Positions 1 to 7,251 of a stretch of DNA of 9,385 nt are shown piece by piece. Numbering within the stretch: position 1 is the stretch's first letter; each line of letters begins with the position of its first letter. The notes beneath the pieces are model-generated. The model was not told the origin of the DNA. It saw only the letters and a program-made list of their open reading frames with translations, and searched no databases. The position numbers were made by a program, and so were the translations under genes. This DNA is from Pontiella desulfatans. Lineage in GTDB: Bacteria; Verrucomicrobiota; Kiritimatiellia; Kiritimatiellales; Pontiellaceae. The DNA lies in assembly GCA_029287275.1 (NCBI GenBank), contig JARFRL010000237.1:1-9385 (forward strand), written 5' to 3'.

Positions 1-216
1 CGTGGCCGCGTCAATACCGGATCCGTCCTGCGGATGGATGATCACGCCGAGTTGTTCCAGGTTTTGGAATAGTTCGTTTTCCGGATCATGGGCGCGGTCG
101 GAGCCCGTCACGGAATACCCTTTTTGAGCGGCGAGTTGAGCGAGGCCGTTCATGCCGACCCCGCCAACGCCAATGAAGTGAACGCGTCGCTTCGGGCACT
201 CGTCGCGACTAGGCAT
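1..216 (-). CDS. murC: MurC-like Mur ligase (UDP-N-acetylmuramate--L-alanine ligase family), N-terminal part, runs off the left edge
   Basis: Only the first 72 residues are present. They read HFIGVGGVGMNGLAQLA, a stretch of about ten residues, then GSD. This is the N-terminal UDP-binding Rossmann fold typical of MurC and its relative Mpl, with the glycine-rich HFIGxGGxGM loop at about residues 13-22. MurC adds L-alanine to UDP-N-acetylmuramic acid in the cytoplasm, the first amino acid of the peptidoglycan stem peptide. The ATP-binding P-loop and catalytic domain lie outside the window, so MurC cannot be separated from Mpl or another Mur ligase paralogue. The ATG start at 216 overlaps the end of the secretin gene by 8 nt (ATGCCTAG, where TAG is the secretin stop). 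An AAGAG lies 4 nt upstream inside the secretin gene, so translational coupling is plausible. The residues after the GSD motif (IIHPQDGSGID) differ from the enterobacterial type. Confidence 0.75.
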   Translation of the reverse strand, partial: MPSRDECPKRRVHFIGVGGVGMNGLAQLAAQKGYSVTGSDRAHDPENELFQNLEQLGVIIHPQDGSGIDAAT

Positions 217-2611
217 CGATCTCTTGCATCATGCGAAGAACCTCTTCCGCGCTCATATCCATTGGAGCGGGTTCGGGGTAGACCGTCGGTTGGCTAGACT
301 CGGGAATCGAATTCATCTCGCCGTCGTCCTCGATCGGATCGGGGACGTGACGCAGAGGACTTTCGGACCACCCATCCCGCGCCCAGTCCTCTTGTTTGAG
401 CGTGGTGCCTTTGTAGAGGCGTTCGGTCTGCGCGCGCATCTCTTTCTCGTTGGTCATGACGTAAGGCGTCATGATCACGATCAGTTCGCGCTGCACCTCG
501 GTCTTGCTGACCGAGCTGAAGAGGTAGCGACCGATAAGCGGTATGTCTCCCAAAATCGGAATTTTGGTGACGTCGTCCGCGATCTCGTTGTTGATCAAAC
601 CGCCCAACACCACCGACCCGCCGTCCGGAACCGCGATGGACGCGCCGAACTCGCGGTTGAGGATGATCGGAACCTGGTTGCCGTCGATGTCCACGTTGCC
701 GCCGAGTTGGTCGGCCTTTTGGGTGAGCTCCATCACCACGAAGTTTTGCGGGTTGATGCGCGGCGTGACGACGAGTTCGATGCCGATGTCTTTGTACTCG
801 TAGTTCGAGCGTTGCGTGCCGGAGCTGTTCGCGAAGGAGTCGGTGGACGTCACGACCGGACGTTGTTCGCCGACCCGCAGCGTGGCCTCGGTGTTGTCCG
901 TCGTCATGATGATCGGCGTGGAGACGAGCCGCGCGTCGTTGTCGGTCGCGGCGAGATTGATGAGAATCTGCGAGTCGATGCCCGCGAGGTTCTGGTAATA
1001 GCTCAACGCGCCGGACGCCACGTTCTGAATGGCGTTGGTGATCAGCGAGCTGCCGTCCCACGCGCCGATTTTTTGGTCGCTCTGGGCGCGGTAGAGCCAG
1101 TCGATGCCGTGGCGTAGGCTGTCGGACAGGCCGATCTCGAAAATCGCGGCTTCGATGATGACCTGCTCCAGCATGACGTCGAGCTGCTTGACGACCGCTT
1201 TCAACGCCGCGATGTCGCCTTTTTCTCCCATCAGCAGGATGGAGTTGGAGCGTTCATCCGCGAGAATTTTCGTGTTTTCGGAGAGTCGGCTCAGGTTGTT
1301 GATGGCGCTTTGCGTGGACGGGGCGGCGTTGGGCGTGACGGCCGCGGAGGAACCCGTGTTCCGAGAGGAGCCCGTGGAGCGCGACGTGGAAGAGGTGCGG
1401 CTCGTGGAGGAGCGAGACGTGCCGGAGCGGCTGGCGCTGGAGCTTCCGGAGGAGCCTGATGAACGGCTTCCGGTGGCGGCGCCGACCAGATCGTTCAGCG
1501 TTCCGGAAAGCTCGACCGCGTCGGCGTATTCCAGATTGATCACTTCGAAGTTGATCGCGGGTTCCACCTCGATGTCGAGCACCTTGATGATCTTGTCGAA
1601 GAAAACGAAGTTCTCTTCTTGGGAGAAAATAATGATGATGTTGGTTCGCTCGTCCGCGAGCACTTTAACGGCGCCGTGAATGATGGTGGTGGTCGCGCCT
1701 TCCGTTTGGCCGATCGTCGCTTTGGTGGGCGCGGCGGGCGTGGACGGGTTGCCGCGCGTTCCGGCGCGGATGACGCCGGGTGGCGTTCGGGCGTATGGAT
1801 TGCCAGTGGTCGCCACCGCCGGGGTTTTTTGGTCCGCTTGGGCCGCGGTGACGATTTCGTTGAGCTTGGCCGCGATTTCGGAGGCGTCGGCGTGTTGGAT
1901 CTGGTAGATGCGGGAGTCGATGGGAGAGGTCGCTTGGTCGATGAAGCTGATGAGCTCTTTGACGCGCCGAATGTTCGACTCGGTGTCGGTGATCATCAGG
2001 CTGTTGCTGCGCTGCAGCGCCATGATCTTTCCATAGGCGTTCATGACGTGCTGCACCGCGGCTTGAACTTCTGGAATCTCCACGTTTTGGAGCTGAAAGA
2101 TCTGCGTGACGAATTCATTGGAATCGCCGTGTTCTTTTTCCGGGTCCATGTTGATTTCAAGGCCCTGTCCGGTCAGGTCGCCGGCGTTGCTCTGGATCAC
2201 CTTCACGTATTTTTCGCCCATGGGGATCAGCGCGATGTTGTTCATCGCGAGAATGGCCTCGACCACGTTGATGGATTCCTCTGTGGAGAGTTTGTTCGCT
2301 TTGAGGGTGACGTTCGCTTTAACCGCGTCGGTTTTCAAATAGATCTTTCCGGTCCAGCGGGCGTATTCCTCCATGACGACGTCGAGCGGCGCGCTTTCGA
2401 ACGCGAACGTCTGAAGTTTTCCTCGTTGATCGGGCGCGGCCTTGACGCCGCTCGTCGCCTTGGGGACGGGCTTCGGCGCGATGGGCGTGACGCGCGACGG
2501 CGCGGGCGTGACGGCGGGAGGAGACGACGGCGGCGCTCCTTGTCCCGCCGCGTTCAGGCTGGATAGGGTGGCGATCGATAGAGTCAGCGATACGAGCGTT
2601 CTGTAATTCAT
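209..2611 (-). CDS. gspD: Type II secretion-type outer-membrane secretin (GspD-like), 800 aa
   Basis: This protein should form the multimeric outer-membrane channel of a type II secretion or related system. Residues 1 to about 22 look like a Sec signal peptide without a lipobox cysteine. A Pro/Ala-rich linker (about 25-60) follows. An N0 domain is at about 66-140 and N1 at about 166-226. N2 is at about 232-348, interrupted by a Pro/Thr/Ala-rich insert at about 258-305. N3 is at about 352-480, interrupted by a Ser/Arg-rich insert at 380-422. The secretin barrel runs from about 484 to 719 and contains VPDGGSVVLGGL and IPILGDIPLIGRYLFSS, the family signature. The last 80 residues are an acidic, Pro-rich tail. 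The domain order favours GspD over PilQ. No other secretion gene is in the window. The ATG has only a weak AGGG 13 nt upstream. It lies just downstream of the hydrogenase operon terminator, so it probably has its own promoter, and it overlaps the Mur ligase gene by 8 nt. Confidence 0.88.
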   Translation of the reverse strand: MNYRTLVSLTLSIATLSSLNAAGQGAPPSSPPAVTPAPSRVTPIAPKPVPKATSGVKAAPDQRGKLQTFAFESAPLDVVMEEYARWTGKIYLKTDAVKANVTLKANKLSTEESINVVEAILAMNNIALIPMGEKYVKVIQSNAGDLTGQGLEINMDPEKEHGDSNEFVTQIFQLQNVEIPEVQAAVQHVMNAYGKIMALQRSNSLMITDTESNIRRVKELISFIDQATSPIDSRIYQIQHADASEIAAKLNEIVTAAQADQKTPAVATTGNPYARTPPGVIRAGTRGNPSTPAAPTKATIGQTEGATTTIIHGAVKVLADERTNIIIIFSQEENFVFFDKIIKVLDIEVEPAINFEVINLEYADAVELSGTLNDLVGAATGSRSSGSSGSSSASRSGTSRSSTSRTSSTSRSTGSSRNTGSSAAVTPNAAPSTQSAINNLSRLSENTKILADERSNSILLMGEKGDIAALKAVVKQLDVMLEQVIIEAAIFEIGLSDSLRHGIDWLYRAQSDQKIGAWDGSSLITNAIQNVASGALSYYQNLAGIDSQILINLAATDNDARLVSTPIIMTTDNTEATLRVGEQRPVVTSTDSFANSSGTQRSNYEYKDIGIELVVTPRINPQNFVVMELTQKADQLGGNVDIDGNQVPIILNREFGASIAVPDGGSVVLGGLINNEIADDVTKIPILGDIPLIGRYLFSSVSKTEVQRELIVIMTPYVMTNEKEMRAQTERLYKGTTLKQEDWARDGWSESPLRHVPDPIEDDGEMNSIPESSQPTVYPEPAPMDMSAEEVLRMMQEIDA

Positions 2612-2687
2612 AGGTGAAGTATAACCCTGTTATTGACGATTTATTGCAGTCTAGTTGGCTCAATGAATAAAGCAAGACGCGGACACG
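2612..2687 (-). promoter_or_regulatory. Probable promoter region of the secretin/Mur ligase pair
   Basis: These 76 nt separate the hydrogenase operon terminator from the secretin start and are AT-rich compared with the genes. The terminator argues that transcription must restart here. A TATACT hexamer (minus strand, 2618-2623) resembles a -10 box, but it ends only 6 nt before the ATG. It would give an almost leaderless mRNA, and I see no good -35 at the right distance. The position is inferred from context; the exact promoter is not resolved. Confidence 0.3.
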
Positions 2688-2718
2688 AAAAAACCGCCCC
2701 CCGAAAGGAGCGGTTTTT
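2688..2718 (-). terminator. Rho-independent terminator of the hydrogenase operon, possibly bidirectional
   Basis: A perfect 9-bp inverted repeat, AAAAACCGC (2689-2697) and GCGGTTTTT (2710-2718), flanks a short C-rich/GAAAGGA loop. On the minus strand the GC stem is followed by six Ts (complement of 2688-2693), which is the classical intrinsic terminator layout. It starts 19 nt after the hydA stop codon. The A-run and T-run on opposite sides mean it could also stop plus-strand transcripts, but no plus-strand gene approaches it. Confidence 0.9.
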
Positions 2719-2737
2719 CAACGACTGAACGCCGGTT

Positions 2738-4486
2738 TTAGCGCTGGTAGAGCGGGCGCTGTTTGTAGGTCGTGTGCAGCAGCTCGTGCGCCTTGTGGCC
2801 CAGCGGTTCGCCGAGGAAGTCCTCGTATACTCGAGTGATTTCCGGGTTGTGGTGCGAGCAGCGCAGCGTGCTCTTCTCGTCATCCGTGTAGATGCCTTTG
2901 GTGCGTTGGGCGCGGACCTCGTCGGTCGCTCCGTGAGGCTGACCGCCGCCGCCGATGCAACCGCCGCGGCAGGCCATCACTTCGATGAAGTGATAGGGCG
3001 GCTCTTCGCCTTTTTCACGCGCTTCACGAACTTGTTCGATAACGGCTTGGCAGTTACCCATCTGATGCGCGACAGCAATGCGAACTTTCGTTCCTTTGAT
3101 GTCGATCTCAGCGGATTTCACGCCTTCGAGGCCGCGGACGGCCTCGAATTCAACCTTTTCGAGGTCTTCTTTGGTGATGAGGTAGTACGCGGAGCGCAGC
3201 GCCGCTTCCATTACACCGCCGGTTACACCGAAAATCGTGCCTGCACCCGTATATTCACCCAGGAGGCTGTCTACTTCAGAATCAGGTAGGTTCACGAAAT
3301 CAATGCCGGCCTGCTTGATCATGCGAGCGAGCTCGCGCGTGGTGATCGAGTAGTCGATGTCCTGTTGTCCAGAAGATGACATTTCTTCAGAACGGCTGAT
3401 TTCGAATTTCTTCGAAGTACACGGCATAACGGAAACCATGGTCATGTCTTCCGGAGCAATGCCTGATTTTTCGGCATAGTAGGTTTTACCCATGGCACCG
3501 AGCATGGACTGCGGCGATTTGGCCGTGGAGAAATTCTCCACGAAGTCCGGCGCGAATTTTTCCATGTAGTCGGTCCAAGACGGACAGCAGCTGGTAATCA
3601 ACGGCAGCGGTCCGTTATTGGTGAAGCGCTTAACAAACTCGGAGCCTTCTTCCATGATGGTCAAGTCGGCCGCCCAGTTGGTGTCGAAGACCGCGTCGAA
3701 ACCGAGGCGGCGAAGCGCGGTGTAGATCTTACCGGTCACGAGGGTGCCCGGCTCCATGCCGAAGGCTTCGCCCAGAGCGACGCGAACCGCCGGAGCGATC
3801 TGCACGACGACGTGCTTCTTGTTGGCTTTGATTTCGTTCCAGACGGCCTTGGTGTCGTCCTTCTCGTAGATCGCGCCGACGGGGCAGTGCGCGGAGCACT
3901 GGCCGCATTTGATGCAGGGCGACTCTTCGAGGTTGACGTCCGCGGCCGGAGCCAGTCGGGTGCCGTCGCCGCGGCCGATGAACTCGAGGGCGTTCACGCC
4001 CTGCATGTCCTGGCAGACCAGCACGCAGCGGCCGCATTTAATGCATTTTTCGGGGTTCAGCACGATCGACGTAGTCGACGTGTCGGGCTCGATACGCTCA
4101 ATACGTTCTTCGAACGGAATCTCGCGGATGCCGAAGTCGCCGGCCATGTCCTGCAACTCGCAGTTGCCGGAACGACCGCACTTCAGGCAGTCGTTCGGGT
4201 GCGTGGAGAGGATCAGCTCGAGCACGGTGCGGCGAACTTCAACCACTTCCGCGTCGTGCGTGATGACCTTCATGCCCGGCCCGACGGCCGTGGCGCAAGC
4301 GCGCAGCATTTTCGGAGAGCCTTCGACTTTCACGACGCAGATGCCGCAGGCGGCCCAGGCGTCGAGGTCGGAGTGGTAACATAGTTTCGGAATTTCAACG
4401 CCGACTTCCTTGGCGGCGTCCAGAATCGTGGTTCCCGCGGGGACGCTTACTGGAATTCCATTGATCTCAGCTTCAATCATAGACAT
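2738..4486 (-). CDS. hydA: [FeFe] hydrogenase catalytic subunit, electron-bifurcating type (HydA/HndD), 582 aa
   Basis: Cytoplasmic subunit that makes or oxidises H2. A 2Fe-2S ferredoxin domain (C36, C47, C50, C64) comes first. A His/Cys3 [4Fe-4S] site follows (H96, C100, C103, C109). Two more [4Fe-4S] motifs follow (C148/151/154/158 and C191/194/197/201). All three H-cluster signatures are intact: TSCCPSW at 298-304, MPCTSKKFE at 354-362, and EVMACRGGCIGGGGQP at 502-517. The C-terminal small domain (SHHNP to HELLHTTY, about 544-574) is complete. There is no extra C-terminal 2Fe-2S domain like that of the longer Thermotoga enzyme. The NuoF- and NuoE-like partners in the same operon point to the NADH/ferredoxin-dependent bifurcating group (A3-like). 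The start at 4486 is supported by AAGGAG, which overlaps the hydB stop codon; the gap is 13 nt. It is the last gene of the operon, with a terminator 19 nt downstream. Maturation genes hydEFG are not in the window. Confidence 0.96.
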   Translation of the reverse strand: MSMIEAEINGIPVSVPAGTTILDAAKEVGVEIPKLCYHSDLDAWAACGICVVKVEGSPKMLRACATAVGPGMKVITHDAEVVEVRRTVLELILSTHPNDCLKCGRSGNCELQDMAGDFGIREIPFEERIERIEPDTSTTSIVLNPEKCIKCGRCVLVCQDMQGVNALEFIGRGDGTRLAPAADVNLEESPCIKCGQCSAHCPVGAIYEKDDTKAVWNEIKANKKHVVVQIAPAVRVALGEAFGMEPGTLVTGKIYTALRRLGFDAVFDTNWAADLTIMEEGSEFVKRFTNNGPLPLITSCCPSWTDYMEKFAPDFVENFSTAKSPQSMLGAMGKTYYAEKSGIAPEDMTMVSVMPCTSKKFEISRSEEMSSSGQQDIDYSITTRELARMIKQAGIDFVNLPDSEVDSLLGEYTGAGTIFGVTGGVMEAALRSAYYLITKEDLEKVEFEAVRGLEGVKSAEIDIKGTKVRIAVAHQMGNCQAVIEQVREAREKGEEPPYHFIEVMACRGGCIGGGGQPHGATDEVRAQRTKGIYTDDEKSTLRCSHHNPEITRVYEDFLGEPLGHKAHELLHTTYKQRPLYQR

Positions 4487-4499
4487 TTTCTTTACTCCT

Positions 4500-6284
4500 T
4501 TATCCCTTGAGGATCGCGTCGAACTTACATTTCGTTAAGCACTGTCCGCACTTGATGCACTGGTCCTGATCGATGACGTGGACCGATTTGACTTCGCCGC
4601 TAATACAGTTGACCGGGCAGACGCGGGCGCAGGCGGTGCAGCCGATGCACTTGTCCTCGACCACCGTGTAGGCGAGCAGGTCTTTGCATTTTCCGGCGGG
4701 GCAGGTTCCGTCGTTGATGTGCGCGAGGTATTCGTCCTCGAAGTAGTGAATCGTCGACATGACCGGATTCGGCGCCGTTTGGCCCAGACCGCAGAGCGAG
4801 GCTTTGCGCATGGCCAGAGCGAGTGTTTTCAGCGTGTCGAGGTCTTCCAAGGAACCTTGGCCCTTGGAAATCTTGTCGAGGATGTTGTAGTTGGTGCGGC
4901 CGCCGATTCGGCAGGGCGCGCATTTGCCACAAGACTCGTCGACCGTGAAATCGAGGTAGAACTTGGTGACGTCGATCATGCAGTCGTCTTCGTCCATCAC
5001 GATCATGCCGCCGGAACCCATCATCGAACCGATGGACTGCAGGCTTTCGTAGTCGATCGGGATGTCGAGGAATTCCTCGGTGATAACGCCGCCGGACGGT
5101 CCGCCGGTCTGGGCGGCTTTGAACTTCTTGCCACCGCGGATTCCGCCGCCGATGTCGTAGATGATCTCGCGGAGCGTGGTGCCCATCGGGACCTCGATCA
5201 GTCCGGAGTTGTTGATCTTTCCGGTCAGCGCGAACACCTTGGTGCCTTTGGTGGTCTCGGTGCCGATGCCGCTGAACCAGGCCGCGCCCTTCAGGAGGAT
5301 CATCGGGATGTTCGCCCAGGTTTCAACGTTGTTGATCACGGTCGGTTTGCCCCACAGGCCTTTGACGGCGGGGAAGGGCGGGCGCGGAATCGGCATGCCG
5401 CGTTTGCCTTCGATGGAGGCGAGCAGCGCGGTTTCCTCGCCGCAGACGAACGCGCCGGCGCCGAGACGCAGCTCGATGTCGAAGCTGAAGTCGGAGCCGA
5501 GAATGTTGTCGCCGAGCAGGCCGTATTCGCGGGCTTGGTCGATCGCGTTGTTAAGGCGTTCGATCGCGAGCGGATATTCGGCGCGGATGTAGATGAAGCC
5601 TTGGTTGGCGCCGACGGTGTGGCCGGCGATGGTCATCGCTTCCAACACGGAGTGGGGGTCGCCTTCGCAGGTGGAGCGGTCCATGTACGCGCCGGGGTCG
5701 CCTTCGTCGGCGTTGCAGACGATGTACTTCTGGTCGCTCTGGGCTTTTTTGGTGAAGCCCCATTTGACGCCGGTCGGGAAACCGGCGCCGCCGCGGCCGC
5801 GCAGGCCGGCGTCGGTGAGCTCTTTAATGACTTCGTCGGCCGACATGTCGAACACGACTTTCTCGAGCGCGGCGTAGCCGTCGCGGGCGATATATTCGTC
5901 GATGTACTCGGGGTTGATGACGCCGCAGTTGCGGAGCACGATGCGCTGTTGTTTTTGGTAGAACCCGATGTCGTCGGAGCTGGAACCCGCGGTTTGATCT
6001 TTGTCGTACAGCAGTTCCTTGACCTGGCGGCCTTTAATGATGTGCTCGGAAACGATCTGGGCGGCGTGTTCCGGGCCGACCTTCACGTAGAAGGATTCGT
6101 CGGGGAGGATCTTGACGATCGGACCTTGCTCGCAGAAGCCGAAGCAACCGGTTTTAACGAGCTGGGCTTCCGCCTCAACGCCCTGAGCCTTGAGTTCTTT
6201 TTCGAGCGCTTCGTAAAGCGCGACGCCTTTGCTGGACTCGCAAGCGGTGCCGGCGCACACGAGAATGTAGTTTTTATATGCCAT
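4500..6284 (-). CDS. hydB: NuoF-like diaphorase subunit of the bifurcating hydrogenase (HydB/HndC), 594 aa
   Basis: This subunit should bind FMN and NAD(H) and pass electrons to HydA; in studied HydABC enzymes it is the site of flavin chemistry. Residues 1 to about 95 are a thioredoxin-like 2Fe-2S domain with C10, C15, C47 and C51. The NuoF core follows, with the FMN/NADH glycine-rich segment GLRGRGGAGFPTG at 160-172 and the NADEGDPGAYMDR loop at 191-203. A SLBB-type region follows. The [4Fe-4S] site is ESCGKCAPCRIGGR (C452, C455, C458, with C498 as fourth ligand). A C-terminal double ferredoxin domain carries C546/549/552/556 and C576/579/582/586. This N- and C-terminally extended layout separates HydB/HndC from respiratory NuoF. 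The gene lies 12 nt after hndB and 13 nt before hydA. The SD in front of its ATG is weak (AGGCGG), which suggests coupled translation. Confidence 0.95.
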   Translation of the reverse strand: MAYKNYILVCAGTACESSKGVALYEALEKELKAQGVEAEAQLVKTGCFGFCEQGPIVKILPDESFYVKVGPEHAAQIVSEHIIKGRQVKELLYDKDQTAGSSSDDIGFYQKQQRIVLRNCGVINPEYIDEYIARDGYAALEKVVFDMSADEVIKELTDAGLRGRGGAGFPTGVKWGFTKKAQSDQKYIVCNADEGDPGAYMDRSTCEGDPHSVLEAMTIAGHTVGANQGFIYIRAEYPLAIERLNNAIDQAREYGLLGDNILGSDFSFDIELRLGAGAFVCGEETALLASIEGKRGMPIPRPPFPAVKGLWGKPTVINNVETWANIPMILLKGAAWFSGIGTETTKGTKVFALTGKINNSGLIEVPMGTTLREIIYDIGGGIRGGKKFKAAQTGGPSGGVITEEFLDIPIDYESLQSIGSMMGSGGMIVMDEDDCMIDVTKFYLDFTVDESCGKCAPCRIGGRTNYNILDKISKGQGSLEDLDTLKTLALAMRKASLCGLGQTAPNPVMSTIHYFEDEYLAHINDGTCPAGKCKDLLAYTVVEDKCIGCTACARVCPVNCISGEVKSVHVIDQDQCIKCGQCLTKCKFDAILKG

Positions 6285-6296
6285 GGTTATGTCCGC

Positions 6297-6686
6297 CTAT
6301 TTAATGATGTCAGCAGCTGGTTTGTCGAAGATGTGGTCGGAGACCAACGACTTCTCGATGATGTGCTCGCGAACGATGCGCCGCGCCACTTTGCCGTCGA
6401 CGTTTCCGTAGATCACGCGGGGCATGCCCGGCACGATCACTTCAACGGTCGGCTCGGAGAAGCACAGTCCCATGCAACCGGTCTGCGTGATGCGGGTGTC
6501 CTTGACCGCGTGGCTGTTCAGCTCGTCGAGAAACGCGTCGAACGCTTCCTTCGCGCCGGCCGCGATTCCGCAGGTTCCCATTCCAATGACGATTCGCGCG
6601 GCCTTTTCCTCGCCGTCGCGCTGCGTCATTTCCATTTTTTTCGAGTCCCGCAGTTCGCGGAGTTGCTCCAGTGTCATTTTAGCCAT
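6297..6686 (-). CDS. hndB: Thioredoxin-like 2Fe-2S protein, HndB-like, 129 aa
   Basis: Small iron-sulfur protein of the kind found as subunit B of NADP-reducing hydrogenases (HndABCD). The core is MGTCGIAAGAK (C39), TGCMGLC (C71, C75), SEPTVEVIVPGMPRVIYG, then EHI at 108-110. This is the (2Fe-2S) thioredoxin-like fold with the three cysteines seen in this subfamily. A fourth ligand is not obvious, so a normally bound cluster is not certain. The N-terminal 30 residues are charged and probably helical. The ATG at 6686 is preferred over an in-frame GTG at 6695, because the GTG overlaps the GAAAGG ribosome binding site (6695-6700) that lies 8 nt before the ATG. The gene order NuoE-like, HndB-like, NuoF-like, hydrogenase matches the hnd operon, apart from the ATPase gene inserted before it. 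Likely role: electron relay or accessory subunit; the exact role is inference. Confidence 0.88.
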   Translation of the reverse strand: MAKMTLEQLRELRDSKKMEMTQRDGEEKAARIVIGMGTCGIAAGAKEAFDAFLDELNSHAVKDTRITQTGCMGLCFSEPTVEVIVPGMPRVIYGNVDGKVARRIVREHIIEKSLVSDHIFDKPAADIIK

Positions 6687-6702
6687 GTTGCCCACCTTTC
6701 CT

Positions 6703-7248
6703 TTATAAAGTTCCCAATTCCTCCTCTTGGGAGGCGATGAACTGTTTCAGCAGCGTTAGACTTTCCAGATCGTTCAGATCGCCGAGCGCTTCCGCCAGTT
6801 CGTTTTTGCTCACTTCGTAACTCTTTCCATTCACCGAGTGTTTGATCGCGAGGTTCCCGTTGAACCCGTAGGTCATCAGCGTGACGGCCGCGGTCGCGAA
6901 GTTCCCGAACATCGGGAGGTCCACGTTGCTTGGGTCGAGGTTCAAGGAGATCGTTGTTCCAACGTTTTCCTCCGATTCGATCCGCGCGGTCCCGCCAGTC
7001 GTTTCCGCGGTTTGGAAGAGGAAGGGAAGTCCGAGGCCCACCTTGCGGTGTTGGTGTTTCAGCCCGTCGGAGTAGAAGGGGTCTTTGGCCTTCTCGAGCG
7101 TTTCCGCGCTCATTCCTTTTCCGTTGTCCGCGATGATGACGTTAAGATTTTTTTCGGTCTCCTCGATGTTAAGGGTGATTTCCGTCGCGTCCGCCTCGAA
7201 CGAATTCTGCACCAGATCGGTGATCAGATCGCAAAGCGACGCGTGCAT
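6703..7248 (-). CDS. Stand-alone GHKL (histidine-kinase-type) ATPase in the hydrogenase operon, 181 aa
   Basis: Residues 1 to about 105 form a HATPase_c (Bergerat) fold. The N-box is DLVQNSFEADA at 11-21 with N15 as the Mg-binding Asn. The G1 box is DNGKGM at 41-46. DPFYSDG at 56-62 and the G2 box GLGLPF at 71-76 follow. TT near residues 98-99 would end the nucleotide pocket. No sensor, HAMP or phospho-acceptor histidine domain precedes it, so it is not a complete sensor kinase. An anti-sigma-like or regulatory kinase role is possible but unproven. Residues 106-181 match nothing I recognise; the last 40 are acidic and helical-looking. It starts 3 nt after the hydC stop and ends 16 nt before hndB, so it is firmly inside the operon. 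Similar GHKL genes occur in [FeFe] hydrogenase operons of other anaerobes, but I know of no settled function. Confidence 0.85.
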   Translation of the reverse strand: MHASLCDLITDLVQNSFEADATEITLNIEETEKNLNVIIADNGKGMSAETLEKAKDPFYSDGLKHQHRKVGLGLPFLFQTAETTGGTARIESEENVGTTISLNLDPSNVDLPMFGNFATAAVTLMTYGFNGNLAIKHSVNGKSYEVSKNELAEALGDLNDLESLTLLKQFIASQEEELGTL

Positions 7249-7251
7249 GCC

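Noticed and set aside
224..2566. Long plus-strand open frames opposite the secretin gene (for example 224-1117, 1104-1679 and 1619-2566)
   Set aside because: They are antisense to a gene with full secretin domain content, contain no family motif, and have Arg/Gly/Asp-rich shadow composition.
2774..4384. Plus-strand open frames opposite hydA (2774-3289, 3812-4384)
   Set aside because: Antisense shadows of a gene with all H-cluster motifs; no ribosome binding site or domain of their own.
4578..6740. A 720-codon open frame on the plus strand, antisense to hydB and hndB
   Set aside because: It reads exactly opposite two strongly supported iron-sulfur protein genes and continues across their boundary. 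Its composition is the Val/Asp/Ala/His-rich pattern of antisense GC-rich DNA, with no recognisable motif. It is a codon-bias shadow.
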